Part shown: positions 9,452 to 17,843 of the stretch, in pieces
How positions within the stretch are numbered: the first letter of the stretch is position 1
Layout of the letters: each line of letters begins with the position of its first letter
NCBI GenBank assembly: GCA_030524135.1
Contig: JAUNHA010000003.1
Coordinates: 1 to 64,000 of the forward strand
Source: Eubacteriales bacterium
Lineage (GTDB): Bacteria; Bacillota; Clostridia; Lachnospirales; Lachnospiraceae
Direction of reading: 5' to 3'
DNA length: 64,000 nt
Position numbers and translations under genes: made by a program
Notes under the pieces: generated by a model
What the model saw: the letters and a program-made list of their open reading frames with translations, nothing else
Database searches by the model: none
Told to the model about the DNA's origin: nothing

Positions 9452-10270
9452 TTACCCCCTCCCACTGTTTCTCTGAATCATTTCAGTAATATCGTTCCGT
9501 ATCTGCATATATCTCATTTTAGGGATCGGAAGCTCCTCTCCGGTAATGAGCGTCAGCTTATACCGTTCGATCTTTTCGACATAGTTACAGTTTACAAAAT
9601 AACTTCTGTGCAGACGGTAAAAGCAGGAAGGCAGTTCCGGTTCCAGCTCTTTGATGGAGGTCTGTATCTGCCGCTTCTCATTCACCATGTGCAGGATGCT
9701 TTCCCGCTCCAGTGCCTGGATATATTGGAGCATGCCTGTCTCTATGAAGCTGACCGCCCCGTTTTCCTTCACTGTCAGACGGCAGTTGTTATTTTTCCTG
9801 CTTTCCCGAAGCAGCTGCTGCACATACTGATAGGTCCGGTGCGTGATCTGTACCGGAAAGACCTCATCCCCCACCAGCTCGTTATATTCATTGGAAACGT
9901 GCATATGATACAGACGGAACCCCTCTTTTTCCTTCCTGTAGCAGAAGGTCGCCCGCTGCTTTACGGTACAGATGAGATCCGCCTTCTCCGAAGCGTAAAG
10001 GATGTATTCTCCCAATACCATAAGCTGTCCGTCACTGCCCGTCTCGATCCGGCGAAAAACCGGATCCTCCAGCTCAAAGGGCGGCATAACGTCAAGTCCG
10101 GTCCTGAGCTGCTCTTTGATCGCCGCTGCACCTGAAACCAGAAGATTTCCGATGCTGAGCCATACGCAGTCATCGGAGATAGCCGCGTAAAGAGGTTCTG
10201 TATTCAAATGATAATATTCCCGCAGAATATACAGCGTATCGTCGCAAATCGTTTCTTTTATCAGTTCCAT
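9452..10270 (-). CDS. LytTR-domain transcriptional regulator with SnoaL/NTF2-like N-terminus
   Basis: A 272-residue protein whose C-terminal half (about 165-268) fits a LytTR DNA-binding domain: LTVKENGAVSFIETGMLQYI, then FYRLHRSYFVNCNYVEKIER and a final IPKMRYMQI strand. The N-terminal half (about 1-140) is not a response-regulator receiver; no phosphorylatable Asp pocket is apparent, and it resembles a SnoaL/NTF2-like alpha+beta cone that may bind a small molecule. No transmembrane helix is present, so it is probably a cytoplasmic one-component regulator. Five bases separate its stop from the giant SLH gene, implying co-transcription and probably control of that surface protein. The exact N-terminal family is uncertain. 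Confidence 0.85.
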   Translation of the reverse strand: MELIKETICDDTLYILREYYHLNTEPLYAAISDDCVWLSIGNLLVSGAAAIKEQLRTGLDVMPPFELEDPVFRRIETGSDGQLMVLGEYILYASEKADLICTVKQRATFCYRKEKEGFRLYHMHVSNEYNELVGDEVFPVQITHRTYQYVQQLLRESRKNNNCRLTVKENGAVSFIETGMLQYIQALERESILHMVNEKRQIQTSIKELEPELPSCFYRLHRSYFVNCNYVEKIERYKLTLITGEELPIPKMRYMQIRNDITEMIQRNSGRG

Positions 10271-10443
10271 AAGCCCAATTTTCCCATGTTTTTTATCTGT
10301 TCATTGTTCAGAATATACCAAACAAAATACTTTGTATATAGATTTTACATCAATCGGGCATAAGATGTGTTGAATGAGCAATGTCGAATTTGTTTTTACC
10401 GGGCTTGTTTTTTTACAGCCCTATAATCTTTCACAAGGGGTAT

Positions 10444-10914
10444 TTATCCCCGCAGCGTTGCCCTGAGTCGGTCCGGTTTCAGCAAAAGATCCAACCCGTC
10501 CGCGATATGCTTCACCATGACATCCGCATGCGGAAGAATCGCCGCGCACATACCCTCTTTTAAAAGCACTGCAACAGACAATGCTGCGGCATCAAACATC
10601 AGAATGTCATTAAATCCATTGCCAAAGCAGGCACAGCTTTCTCCGCCAAGCTTTTTTACGATCTCCGCCTTGCTCTTCGCTGCGGCATCGCTCGGAAATG
10701 TCTCGATCGAATCGACCAGATCAGCACACTGTGCTGTCACCGTTCCATAGGTATCTGCAGTCAGCACATGCACCCTGACATATTTTCTGAGTTCTGCGAT
10801 CCGTTCTGCTGCCTCGAAAAGCAAAGCACCATCCTCTGCGATCGTTCCGTTATAGTCGAGCACGACATGCTCAATGGAAAGAGGCTCCCGCCCCGGTATT
10901 TCTATTCTTATCAT
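10444..10914 (-). CDS. HAD-superfamily protein, soluble P-type-ATPase-like
   Basis: A 156-residue minimal HAD domain without a cap. Motif I is VVLDYNGTIAEDG, with D20 as the predicted nucleophile but Asn at the DxD second position, as in P-type-ATPase-like members. Motif II lies in VHVLTADTYG, and motif III/IV in GNGFNDILMFDAA. Members of this group are annotated as soluble P-type ATPases or HAD hydrolases; substrate unknown. Its start overlaps the stop of the upstream permease gene (ATGA), so the two are translationally coupled. The altered motif I argues for phosphotransfer or slow hydrolysis rather than a standard phosphatase; that point is inference. Confidence 0.82.
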   Translation of the reverse strand: MIRIEIPGREPLSIEHVVLDYNGTIAEDGALLFEAAERIAELRKYVRVHVLTADTYGTVTAQCADLVDSIETFPSDAAAKSKAEIVKKLGGESCACFGNGFNDILMFDAAALSVAVLLKEGMCAAILPHADVMVKHIADGLDLLLKPDRLRATLRG

Positions 10915-12239
10915 CCAAGCCTCGTCTTTCTCCCCACATACGCGTAAACCGGCACCCCCGCCAGCACCGAAAGCACGGATACCGCCGCGACAAACGGCTG
11001 ATACATAACAGTGGAGATCAGCACGAGGATCCCGCCTGCCGCGCCCAAAAGCGGCATAACCGGATAAAGCGGCACCCTGTACGGACGCTCCCGCTCAGAC
11101 CAGCGTCTGCGCAAAATGAAGATTCCGACAAAACACAAAATGTAAAATACCCAGATCACAAATGATCCGATATCCGTCAGCAGATTAAAATCAGCGATCG
11201 CGATCAGCACGATCAGACTGAGCACAGTAATGCTGATGCCGCTGTTGACCGGCATCCCGCTTTTTTTGCTGACCGCTCCGAAAAAGTCCGGACAGGGGAT
11301 CAGATTTCTCAGCCCGAGTGCATAGGGAACTCTCCAGCTTGCCCTGACAAAGCCCGCCTGAGAGCCAAAGACGGAGATCATGATGCCGATCGTGATCAGC
11401 TTTCCTCCGAAATTCGGAAACAGTATATTTGCAACATCCGAAGCCGGCGTATCACTTGCCGCCAGCGCAGAGACCGGCAATACGCGCAGATAGGCAAGAT
11501 TGATCAGCAGATAGGCGAGCGTTACCATACTGATGCCGCCGATGATTGCTTTTGGCAGATCGCGTCCCGGATTCTTCATTTCCCCCGCGATGTTCGTTAC
11601 ATTCATCCAGCCGTCCATCGCATAGAACGTTGCCAGCACCGATGCTGACAGTGCCGCGCCAAACGGTCTTCCGGTGTCCGTAAGGGGAAACAGCTTTACA
11701 GCTACGGGATCCGGATTGAGGAACAGTCCTGCAAAAATGATCAGTACGATCGGGATAAATTTAAGCGCCGTCGCAACATTCTGCATTACATCCGTAGCCG
11801 CATTGCCGGCTGCATTGATCAGACTGACAAACAGCACCGCGGCAATCGCGACCGGCATGATCATATTGTCTTCAAGTCCCAGGAGATTCACGACCTGTGT
11901 TCCGCAGATCACAGCCGGAGCCGCGATGCGTACCGGATAAAAGATCACCGTCTGTACCCATGCGACAAGATATCCCCAAAATTTTCCGTAGATCTTTTCG
12001 AGGTATGTCATCATACCGCCTGTCTCCGGGATCAGCGTGCCGATCTCCGCGATCGTAAGCCCGCCGGAAAGCGCGAGCAAGCCGCCGATGATCCATGCGG
12101 CAAGTCCCAGCGCGGCTGTTCCTGCCGCACCGAATACTGCCGTCGGTTTAAAGAAGATTCCCGAGCCGATAATGGTTCCTACCACCATAACAAACGCGCT
12201 CAGTCCGCTGACTTCTTTCTTCAGTTTATCTTCTTTCAT
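10911..12239 (-). CDS. APC-superfamily amino acid permease
   Basis: A 442-residue membrane protein with about twelve hydrophobic helices. The N-terminus shows the APC signature FVMVVGTIIGSGIFFKPTAV (unwound TM1 with GSGIF) and a TM6-like segment with FYAMDGWMNVTNIAGEMKNP. This fits the LAT/serine-threonine exchanger type of the APC family, so a neutral amino acid antiporter or symporter is likely. It lies 24 bases downstream of the clostripain-like peptidase and overlaps the HAD gene by four bases. The arrangement suggests use of amino acids released outside the cell, although exchange substrates cannot be read from the sequence. Confidence 0.88.
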   Translation of the reverse strand: MKEDKLKKEVSGLSAFVMVVGTIIGSGIFFKPTAVFGAAGTAALGLAAWIIGGLLALSGGLTIAEIGTLIPETGGMMTYLEKIYGKFWGYLVAWVQTVIFYPVRIAAPAVICGTQVVNLLGLEDNMIMPVAIAAVLFVSLINAAGNAATDVMQNVATALKFIPIVLIIFAGLFLNPDPVAVKLFPLTDTGRPFGAALSASVLATFYAMDGWMNVTNIAGEMKNPGRDLPKAIIGGISMVTLAYLLINLAYLRVLPVSALAASDTPASDVANILFPNFGGKLITIGIMISVFGSQAGFVRASWRVPYALGLRNLIPCPDFFGAVSKKSGMPVNSGISITVLSLIVLIAIADFNLLTDIGSFVIWVFYILCFVGIFILRRRWSERERPYRVPLYPVMPLLGAAGGILVLISTVMYQPFVAAVSVLSVLAGVPVYAYVGRKTRLG

Positions 12240-12263
12240 AAAGGTGTTTCATCCTCTCCTGAT

Positions 12264-14459
12264 TTATGCCGCGTCGGCTTCTGCCGCATCCTCCGTGATC
12301 TCTGTATCATCTCCCTCTTCCGTTTCCCCGAGATGCATTTCAGTCGGAACGAAGGTCTGCTGGCTGCCATAGATATCGATTACATAGAACTGATAATAAT
12401 AGGTATCCTCTTCATCAAGCCGGAGGCACTCGATCTGTGGTTCCCTTCCGATCATAATGGAAGCTCCCGTTACAACTTCCATGGTCTCTTCCGAAAACTC
12501 AACATCTTCCTCTGATAATACGTCTTCATTCGACACGATGGCGTAGAGCGGCTTCACCACATCCCCGGACTGAAGCTTGCGCATTGAACGGGAGGAAAGC
12601 CCCGTCTCAGGGTCCACACCCGCATAGGTTCCGAGAATATCATAATGTCCGCCGTATTCTTCTTCCTCATTCCAGGTCCACTGTACGACCAGATTCGTAT
12701 GATTGCCGTTCAGCACGATCGGAGAAAGAAAGATCGCATATTCATCAAAATACTCATCGAGTTCAAGCATCAGCGGTTCGCCCTCGAGGAACGCCCAGGC
12801 ACCGTCGAATTGATCCCGCACCGTACCGGTCGTGAAATCGATCTCAACATCATTGCTGTTGCCATAATACAGACTCATGCCATCTCCGGCGTCGGCAAAC
12901 AGCAGGTGTCCCGCTTCCCGCACATAATCAAGCGTATCCGGATCAATATTCATCTGATAAGAACCGTCTTCCGCATATACTGGTTCACCCTCAATTTTCA
13001 CAAGCGGCTTATCCGCAAGTTTCTGTCTGAGCTGTCCGTCATGCAGGCTGCGGACATATTCCGCATAGATATCTGTCGGCGCAGAATATTCGTACATCAG
13101 CACACCGTTCATATTATACTCTGTCGGATAGTAGACCGACAGTCCCGTTGCAAAGCTTCGTGCCTGCCCGCTGACCGAATAAACGACCGCATCTTCCACT
13201 GCTGTGAGCAGTGCATTCCCCGCTTCCGGAATCATTGCGGAAAGATTGGATGCCACATCTCCAAGATCGATCATTCCCGGCGACTGATAGCTTTCCGCAC
13301 GTGCCGTCTCTCTGGCGATAAGGCCAAGGTACTTCGGCTCTTCCGTGAGAAGCTCTATTTCCCCGGTAATTTCGTCAAGCGCAGCAAGTACAGGATCGAT
13401 TTTGCTGAGATCTGTAACAGACAAAGTCACGCTGTCCTGCATCTCCCATTCCCGGTAAAATGCCATAAACGCATTGCAAAGAATCTCCCCGAGCTCAGCC
13501 CCCTCCATCTCCGGTTTTTCGTTGAGTTCATTGATCACGGGACCGTAATCCCATCCGAATCCCGGCTCTACTTCCTCGGAAGCATACAGATATCTTGCAT
13601 GCGGCGCAAGAATATTTGCCGTCTCAAGCGAGGCCATCAGGCACGCGTCAAATCCGATAAATTCAAAGCGGTCCGTCATTTCCGGCGCAAGTTGTTCAAA
13701 CGCTTCCCCGATCTCAAACGGATACATGATGTCATCGTCAAAGAGCTTGTCCACACAGGCGCCGATCAGGCTGCCGCCGCCGTGATCCCACAGGATCACG
13801 CCCATATGTTCTGCAGGATAGTTCTCTACGCCCCAGCTCAGGAAATCGTATAGCGTATCGGGATCTCCCATGCTGGCAAGTGGTTCTTCATCCACAAGCT
13901 CCATCGTATCTGTGAGGCGGTAGCGCTGCAGCTTTTCCGGGTCGATCTTCGCCGTCTCAAGCGCCTCTGCGGTAGTTCCCCACATCTCAAGATACGCATC
14001 AACCACCTCCTGTGAGAGATTTTCAGTCCATCTTTCCGTATCGCCCCAGGCCTCGGAACCGCCCGTCTGCACGATCACATTGACCCGGTCCGAAGGAACC
14101 GCATCCATGATCTGCATCAGGTTCCAGGTTGCCGATCCGTTATCTGCTTCGAGATCAGAGCCGCACATATAGATAAACAGCGACCAGGTGTCCGCCTCTC
14201 CCATAGGTGTTTCGGTTTCCCGGAAGGAATCGTGATAGCGAAAGCCGGATGTATCAATTACTTCTGCTTCTGCCTCTTCTGATGCTGCCTGTTCTCCATC
14301 TTCCCCGGTACCATTCTGTGTATTCACTATCGTGCTTTCCGCACTTTCTTCTGCAGCCCCTGCTGCAGGCTGCACCGTTCGTTTTGCACATCCGCCGGAT
14401 ACTGCACTTACCAAAAGTGCGGTAGTAAGCACAAGTCTAGATAACTGCTTTTTTCTCAT
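12264..14459 (-). CDS. Clostripain-like (C11) cysteine peptidase lipoprotein
   Basis: A 731-residue predicted lipoprotein. The start is the ATG at 14459, which has RBS GAGAGGGG and a type II signal peptide with lipobox VSGGC (acyl-Cys24). Starting further upstream would bury this signal. The C11 catalytic pair is recognisable: His226 in ILWDHGGGS and Cys273 in FIGFDACLMAS, in the order and spacing of clostripain. A low-complexity Ala/Glu linker follows the lipobox, and the C-terminal third is a beta-rich domain of unknown role ending in an acidic tail. C11 enzymes cleave after basic residues and often self-process. The following permease and HAD genes lie on the same strand with short gaps, so an operon is likely. 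Confidence 0.88.
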   Translation of the reverse strand: MRKKQLSRLVLTTALLVSAVSGGCAKRTVQPAAGAAEESAESTIVNTQNGTGEDGEQAASEEAEAEVIDTSGFRYHDSFRETETPMGEADTWSLFIYMCGSDLEADNGSATWNLMQIMDAVPSDRVNVIVQTGGSEAWGDTERWTENLSQEVVDAYLEMWGTTAEALETAKIDPEKLQRYRLTDTMELVDEEPLASMGDPDTLYDFLSWGVENYPAEHMGVILWDHGGGSLIGACVDKLFDDDIMYPFEIGEAFEQLAPEMTDRFEFIGFDACLMASLETANILAPHARYLYASEEVEPGFGWDYGPVINELNEKPEMEGAELGEILCNAFMAFYREWEMQDSVTLSVTDLSKIDPVLAALDEITGEIELLTEEPKYLGLIARETARAESYQSPGMIDLGDVASNLSAMIPEAGNALLTAVEDAVVYSVSGQARSFATGLSVYYPTEYNMNGVLMYEYSAPTDIYAEYVRSLHDGQLRQKLADKPLVKIEGEPVYAEDGSYQMNIDPDTLDYVREAGHLLFADAGDGMSLYYGNSNDVEIDFTTGTVRDQFDGAWAFLEGEPLMLELDEYFDEYAIFLSPIVLNGNHTNLVVQWTWNEEEEYGGHYDILGTYAGVDPETGLSSRSMRKLQSGDVVKPLYAIVSNEDVLSEEDVEFSEETMEVVTGASIMIGREPQIECLRLDEEDTYYYQFYVIDIYGSQQTFVPTEMHLGETEEGDDTEITEDAAEADAA

Positions 14460-14562
14460 TTTACCCCTCTCTTCGTTTTCTGTATAATTGTAGCTGCCTC
14501 TTCGTATTCCCTGAATACGATCCTCAGCGTTTACTATCAGTCCATGCGGCAGCATGCTGTTT

Positions 14563-14853
14563 TCATTCAAGTTTATTTATGATAATCCTGGTAAGCGAAT
14601 AGACGATACCAATAAACACTCCTTTTTGCAGATCCTGAACAGACAATAGCACAGCATTATGACCGACAATATTCCATATGATAGAAACAACATAATAACC
14701 GCACATAATAATAACAAATTGCAGCAATATCTGACGCATAAGTTTACCTGTTCCTTTCCTCATGCACACCCTGACAATATCAAAATAACAACAGCCCTTT
14801 AACTTTATTGTACTTGCCTTTGACAAAAAAGTATATAGTTGTCTTGCTTTCAT
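14563..14853 (-). CDS. Small hypothetical membrane protein
   Basis: A 96-residue reading frame; ATG at 14853 is chosen because GGAG lies eleven bases before it. The N-terminal half has no recognisable motif and includes a CC pair. The C-terminal half has two hydrophobic segments (LLQFVIIMCGYYVVSIIW and GVFIGIVYSLTRIII), so it may be a two-helix membrane peptide. A shorter start at 14739 would leave only that membrane part. The product is not recognised. It lies in an AT-rich patch between the C11 peptidase gene and the AbiE remnant. Coding status is uncertain. Confidence 0.45.
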   Translation of the reverse strand: MKARQLYTFLSKASTIKLKGCCYFDIVRVCMRKGTGKLMRQILLQFVIIMCGYYVVSIIWNIVGHNAVLLSVQDLQKGVFIGIVYSLTRIIINKLE

Positions 14854-14914
14854 CAAATGCGTTTCTCCTTTTTTCTCCTTTTCTCTCCTCTCCACATTTT
14901 TTATCCTTCCCCAC

Positions 14915-14946
14915 AGAAAAACATCCCATCGGATTTCTCCGATGGG
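14915..14946 (-). terminator. Terminator of the AbiE remnant operon
   Basis: A nine-base-pair stem CCCATCGGA/TCCGATGGG (14925-14933 with 14938-14946, four-base loop) is followed on the minus strand by ATGTTTTT. It begins 12 bases after the stop of the truncated toxin gene and is a clear intrinsic terminator. Confidence 0.82.
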
Positions 14947-14958
14947 GCGAAGTGTTAT

Positions 14959-15036
14959 TTATTTGATTTTACTTAGAAGTTTCTGCTTTGCTACATTTTT
15001 TATTTTTCCTTTAACTTGTTCTGGTGTAAATTTCAT
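14959..15036 (-). pseudogene. AbiEii-type toxin gene remnant (25 codons)
   Basis: Immediately after the antitoxin stop (TAAATG) a short frame encodes MKFTPEQVKGKIKNVAKQ followed by seven more residues and TAA. The first 18 or so residues look like the conserved N-terminus of AbiEii/AbiGii nucleotidyltransferase toxins, which normally continue for about 250-300 residues. A strong GGAGGTG ribosome binding site remains nine bases before the ATG, inside the antitoxin gene, and a terminator follows 12 bases after the stop. The simplest reading is an in-frame or end-joined internal deletion that removed the catalytic body and left both ends of the transcription unit intact. A real 25-residue peptide cannot be excluded. 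Confidence 0.7.
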
Positions 15037-15621
15037 TTATAACAACACCTCCATATATCTGCGAAGCACATTTGAAATCCGAAATAATTTCGCATATTCC
15101 ATAAGTTTGTTTAAATCTTTATCTTTTCTCATAACGTAAGCTTTGAGAACTGCATTAAACTCCTGCAGCTCGATAGAACTTCTGCTTCGAATCAAATCAC
15201 ATATTGTTCGCTCCAGATCGTACATGGGAATTATATTCCCGCAGTTATCCTGCACAACAGTTTTTCCAACATTCAGCAGTTCTTTTTTTACCGTAAATAC
15301 TTTGCAGGTTCCCTCAGCAGTCAACCGCCGGAAATTATAACCGCTATAAATTGTCATGGTATGAATCACCGGTTCTCTTTCCGATAATCCATAATGATAA
15401 AACGCCTCATCATGGGAAAACACCGCCTGTGGACACCTCTTATGAAAAAGATACAGTTCATCAATCCATGTATCCCTGGATGTATAGATCCCACGCCCAA
15501 CCTGCTCCAACTCATTCTCATGTATAAATTTATAGAACTTAAATTTCGAAATACCGGCGTGTTCGGCAGCTTCACGTGTAAGATACTCTTGCTCTGCAGC
15601 CAATTTTTTCATTTCATTCAT
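15037..15621 (-). CDS. AbiEi-family antitoxin (type IV toxin-antitoxin)
   Basis: A 194-residue protein with the N-terminal winged-helix of AbiEi antitoxins (EYLTREAAEHAGISKFKFYK, then VGRGIYTSRDTW) and the AbiEi C-terminal domain (SHDEAFYHYGLSEREP, MYDLERTICDLIR). In AbiE systems this protein represses its own operon and neutralises the nucleotidyltransferase toxin AbiEii. The ATG at 15621 is preceded by GGTGAT; ATG codons at 15633 and 15612 are alternatives. The partner toxin directly downstream is reduced to a stub, so this is now an orphan antitoxin that may still regulate its promoter or protect against related toxins. Confidence 0.88.
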   Translation of the reverse strand: MNEMKKLAAEQEYLTREAAEHAGISKFKFYKFIHENELEQVGRGIYTSRDTWIDELYLFHKRCPQAVFSHDEAFYHYGLSEREPVIHTMTIYSGYNFRRLTAEGTCKVFTVKKELLNVGKTVVQDNCGNIIPMYDLERTICDLIRSRSSIELQEFNAVLKAYVMRKDKDLNKLMEYAKLFRISNVLRRYMEVLL

Positions 15622-15638
15622 AATAATCACCATCCATT

Positions 15639-15703
15639 TATGCTTATATTATATTCAAAATGTGCGCAAACATCAAGTTTGTTTTAGACAAATATGCTTA
15701 TAT
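15639..15703. repeat. Direct repeats flanking the abiEi promoter, candidate operator
   Basis: TATGCTTATAT occurs at 15639-15649, overlapping the -10 box, and again at 15693-15703, 54 bases apart or about five helical turns. AbiEi antitoxins repress their own promoters by binding repeats, so these copies are a plausible operator pair. Confidence 0.5.
15648..15676 (-). promoter_or_regulatory. Promoter of the antitoxin gene
   Basis: On the minus strand TTGATG (15671-15676) and TATAAT (15648-15653) are spaced by 17 bases and lie just upstream of the antitoxin start. The -10 box is a perfect consensus and overlaps one of the direct repeats. Confidence 0.65.
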
Positions 15704-15748
15704 AAAAAACAGCATAGGCGCATTTGTCTATGTTCACTATATGCTGTT
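15685..15748. repeat. Nested inverted repeats upstream of abiEi
   Basis: TAGACAAATATGC (15685-15697) pairs with 15718-15730 at 11 of 13 positions, and AACAGCATA (15708-15716) pairs exactly with 15740-15748. The two palindromes interlock rather than nest cleanly. They lie between two minus-strand transcription units; no gene is seen in 15622-15844. Confidence 0.5.
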
Positions 15749-15796
15749 GCCTGTCAATTCAGAGCAGAAATCCCGATATTTTTACATAATGAAACA

Positions 15797-15819
15797 GGCT
15801 GACGCTCACCGCGCCAGCC
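15797..15819 (-). terminator. Weak terminator after the distal SLC13 gene
   Basis: GGCTGGCGC/GCGTCAGCC (one mismatch, five-base loop) lies 26 bases past the stop of the SLC13 gene and is followed by TGTTTC on the minus strand. The T-tract is poor, so termination may be inefficient. Confidence 0.45.
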
Positions 15820-15844
15820 CGTCATAAATCCTCTTATTCATCAT

Positions 15845-17236
15845 TTACAATAGTCCGATCAGATGCCAGTACGGCAGGAATAAAAGCAGTACCGACAGAT
15901 ATACAAGCGCCGTAAGAGGAACGCCCAGCCTTGTGACATATCCCGGCGGAAAATATCCGTCTGAGGAGCCGATCATAAGACTTACCGAATGAAACGGCAG
16001 TACCGCATGAAACGATACGCTTACGATCGCGATATATACGATCACCTCCTGCGGCACAAGATTTCCGCATAACAGGATCATGCCCGGTACCACGACCGAA
16101 AGCGTCGTCGTATTGCTGCCAAGCACCATATGAAGCAGCATCGCAGCGAGCACCATGATCAGGAAGTAAGCCGGCGACAGCTGTGCCGGGAAAATTCCCT
16201 GAAGCAGCCCGAAGACCTTATCTGCCGCCCCGCAGGCCTTCATGACGCCGCCGATTGAAAACGCCGCGGTCAGAAAGATCAGGGTCGTAACGTCAATTGC
16301 ATTCAGATCCCGCTTATGCAGGATTCCGATTCCAAAGAGCAGGATCGTCGAGATCAGGCTGATCAGCGTATTGTTGATACCATGAATGCCCTGCGTTACC
16401 CAGAGCAGAACGGTAATCACAACAATGATGAGCGCCTGCTTTTCCGCAGCCGTAAAAGGTTCCGTTTTTCCGGTATCTGTGATCCGGATGCGCTTTCCTG
16501 CAAGCTGCCTGTGAAAGATGCACATAAACAGGAGCAGGATCAGCACGCAGCAGAAAAGCGTGGGGACAAACATTGCCTTCATCCACATGCCGTTTGTGAT
16601 CGCTCCGCCGGCAAAGTCAGCAGCTACATGATTCATGATCATATCCGCATCCTTTGCAGACATGTTTACGACTGCATAGAACAGGAACACCCCGTACATC
16701 ATAGCCGAATATAATGCCTGATCCACACCGGCCTTTTTCAGAAACCGGTCAAATACCGCCGCAACGATGATCAGCCTTGCAAGCGGCTGCGGAATCACAT
16801 ACATCGTCAGGTAGAATGAGACGACCGCTGCAAGCAGACATTCAAATGGCGTATGGACCACTTTCTGCAGGACAGGGCTGAATATCTTATCAATGATCCC
16901 TGCATTTGAGATCGCCCGGCTGAACAGATAGGTAATGACCAGCATCGGAAACGTCTCAGAGAGAGGAAAAGCAAATACCGTTTTATACCCTGTTCCGCTG
17001 GTCAGGAAAAAAGCCGCCAGCAGAAACACAGCCGCAGGTATTTTTTTCACAATTCCGGAACTCCACCATATGATCGCAAGCACGACCGCTGCCACGACCG
17101 TGCTCTGCCTCAGATCCAGTCCGATCGGACGGACCAGCAGAATCAGAAGCGGCAGCACAAGGCTCATAAGAAATTCCGCGATCCATTTCCCGTCCATCCT
17201 TTCCGGAAGGACGGCATGTTTCCATATCTCTTCCAT
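15845..17236 (-). CDS. SLC13/DASS-type anion transporter (distal)
   Basis: A 463-residue integral membrane protein with about twelve hydrophobic segments and the general SLC13/CitT (divalent anion:Na+ symporter) layout: an N-terminal half ending near the MYVIPQPLARLIIV helix and a C-terminal half with LGSNTTTLSVVVPGMIL, which fits the Asn-Thr substrate/sodium loop. It begins three bases after the chorismate-mutase-like gene and is the last gene of a four-gene unit. Family members carry di- and tricarboxylates or sulfate. It is distinct in sequence from the first SLC13 gene of the same cluster, so the cluster probably handles two related anions or an exchange pair. Substrate is unknown. Confidence 0.82.
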   Translation of the reverse strand: MEEIWKHAVLPERMDGKWIAEFLMSLVLPLLILLVRPIGLDLRQSTVVAAVVLAIIWWSSGIVKKIPAAVFLLAAFFLTSGTGYKTVFAFPLSETFPMLVITYLFSRAISNAGIIDKIFSPVLQKVVHTPFECLLAAVVSFYLTMYVIPQPLARLIIVAAVFDRFLKKAGVDQALYSAMMYGVFLFYAVVNMSAKDADMIMNHVAADFAGGAITNGMWMKAMFVPTLFCCVLILLLFMCIFHRQLAGKRIRITDTGKTEPFTAAEKQALIIVVITVLLWVTQGIHGINNTLISLISTILLFGIGILHKRDLNAIDVTTLIFLTAAFSIGGVMKACGAADKVFGLLQGIFPAQLSPAYFLIMVLAAMLLHMVLGSNTTTLSVVVPGMILLCGNLVPQEVIVYIAIVSVSFHAVLPFHSVSLMIGSSDGYFPPGYVTRLGVPLTALVYLSVLLLFLPYWHLIGLL

Positions 17237-17239
17237 GTT

Positions 17240-17797
17240 TTATTCTTCGATCGACATGATGGATAACGCCTCTGCCTCTTTGCCGATCTGGCAAAGTGCG
17301 CGGCGCATATCCGGCTCGTTAATACTGCCCCGGAGCAGCATCGTCACAGTCTTACCGCCTTCCTCACTCCTTAGCTCCATCGATTCAATATCGATGCCGT
17401 TCATCTGGAGCACATTCATGAACAGATTGAGCTTCACGCCGCCGTCCGCAAGCCGGAAGCTGATTCTGGTCATACCGGTTTCATCCGCTCCCTTAAAATC
17501 GTCTGAAAGCGCTTCTGCAAGTACCGCATCCTGCATCTCTGTCAGTTTTCCGTACTGGTATCTGCGGCTCACGCTCATCAGATGACGCAAAAACTCCGTA
17601 TATTCGTCCTTTACGTTCTCCACATCCGACGTACGCTTTTCAATAATCTCATCCTCACGCGACGGCACGAATACGTCCCCGCCTGTTTTCATCTTTGCCT
17701 CGGCAACCTTTTCCGCACACGCCATGCGCTGAAGAAAAAGCTCCTTCATCTGCGTGTCGATCCGGTCAATTTCTTTTCTGATTTCTGAAAGTTCCAT
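17240..17797 (-). CDS. Chorismate mutase (AroQ)-like protein with ACT-like C-terminal domain
   Basis: A 185-residue protein. Residues 1-90 are helical with the AroQ chorismate-mutase signature EIDRIDTQMKELFLQR, a lysine-rich second segment (EKVAEAKMK), and RYQYGK near the domain end. Residues about 105-185 look like an ACT/regulatory alpha-beta domain (GMTRISFRL, VTMLLRG). There is no prephenate dehydratase domain between them, unlike bifunctional PheA. The ATG at 17797 is chosen for its AGGAG site. It sits between an FAD oxidoreductase and an SLC13 transporter rather than with aro or trp genes, so an AroQ-fold enzyme acting on a chorismate-like dietary carboxylate, or a standard mutase in an unusual context, are both possible. 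Confidence 0.75.
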   Translation of the reverse strand: MELSEIRKEIDRIDTQMKELFLQRMACAEKVAEAKMKTGGDVFVPSREDEIIEKRTSDVENVKDEYTEFLRHLMSVSRRYQYGKLTEMQDAVLAEALSDDFKGADETGMTRISFRLADGGVKLNLFMNVLQMNGIDIESMELRSEEGGKTVTMLLRGSINEPDMRRALCQIGKEAEALSIMSIEE

Positions 17798-17843
17798 CTC
17801 TTTTCTCCTCATAAACCTGATGTCCGGGTGGCATCCGCTTCAT

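Noticed and set aside
12645..13853. 402-codon plus-strand frame opposite the C11 peptidase
   Set aside because: Antisense shadow; the minus-strand frame has signal peptide, catalytic His and Cys and a ribosome site.
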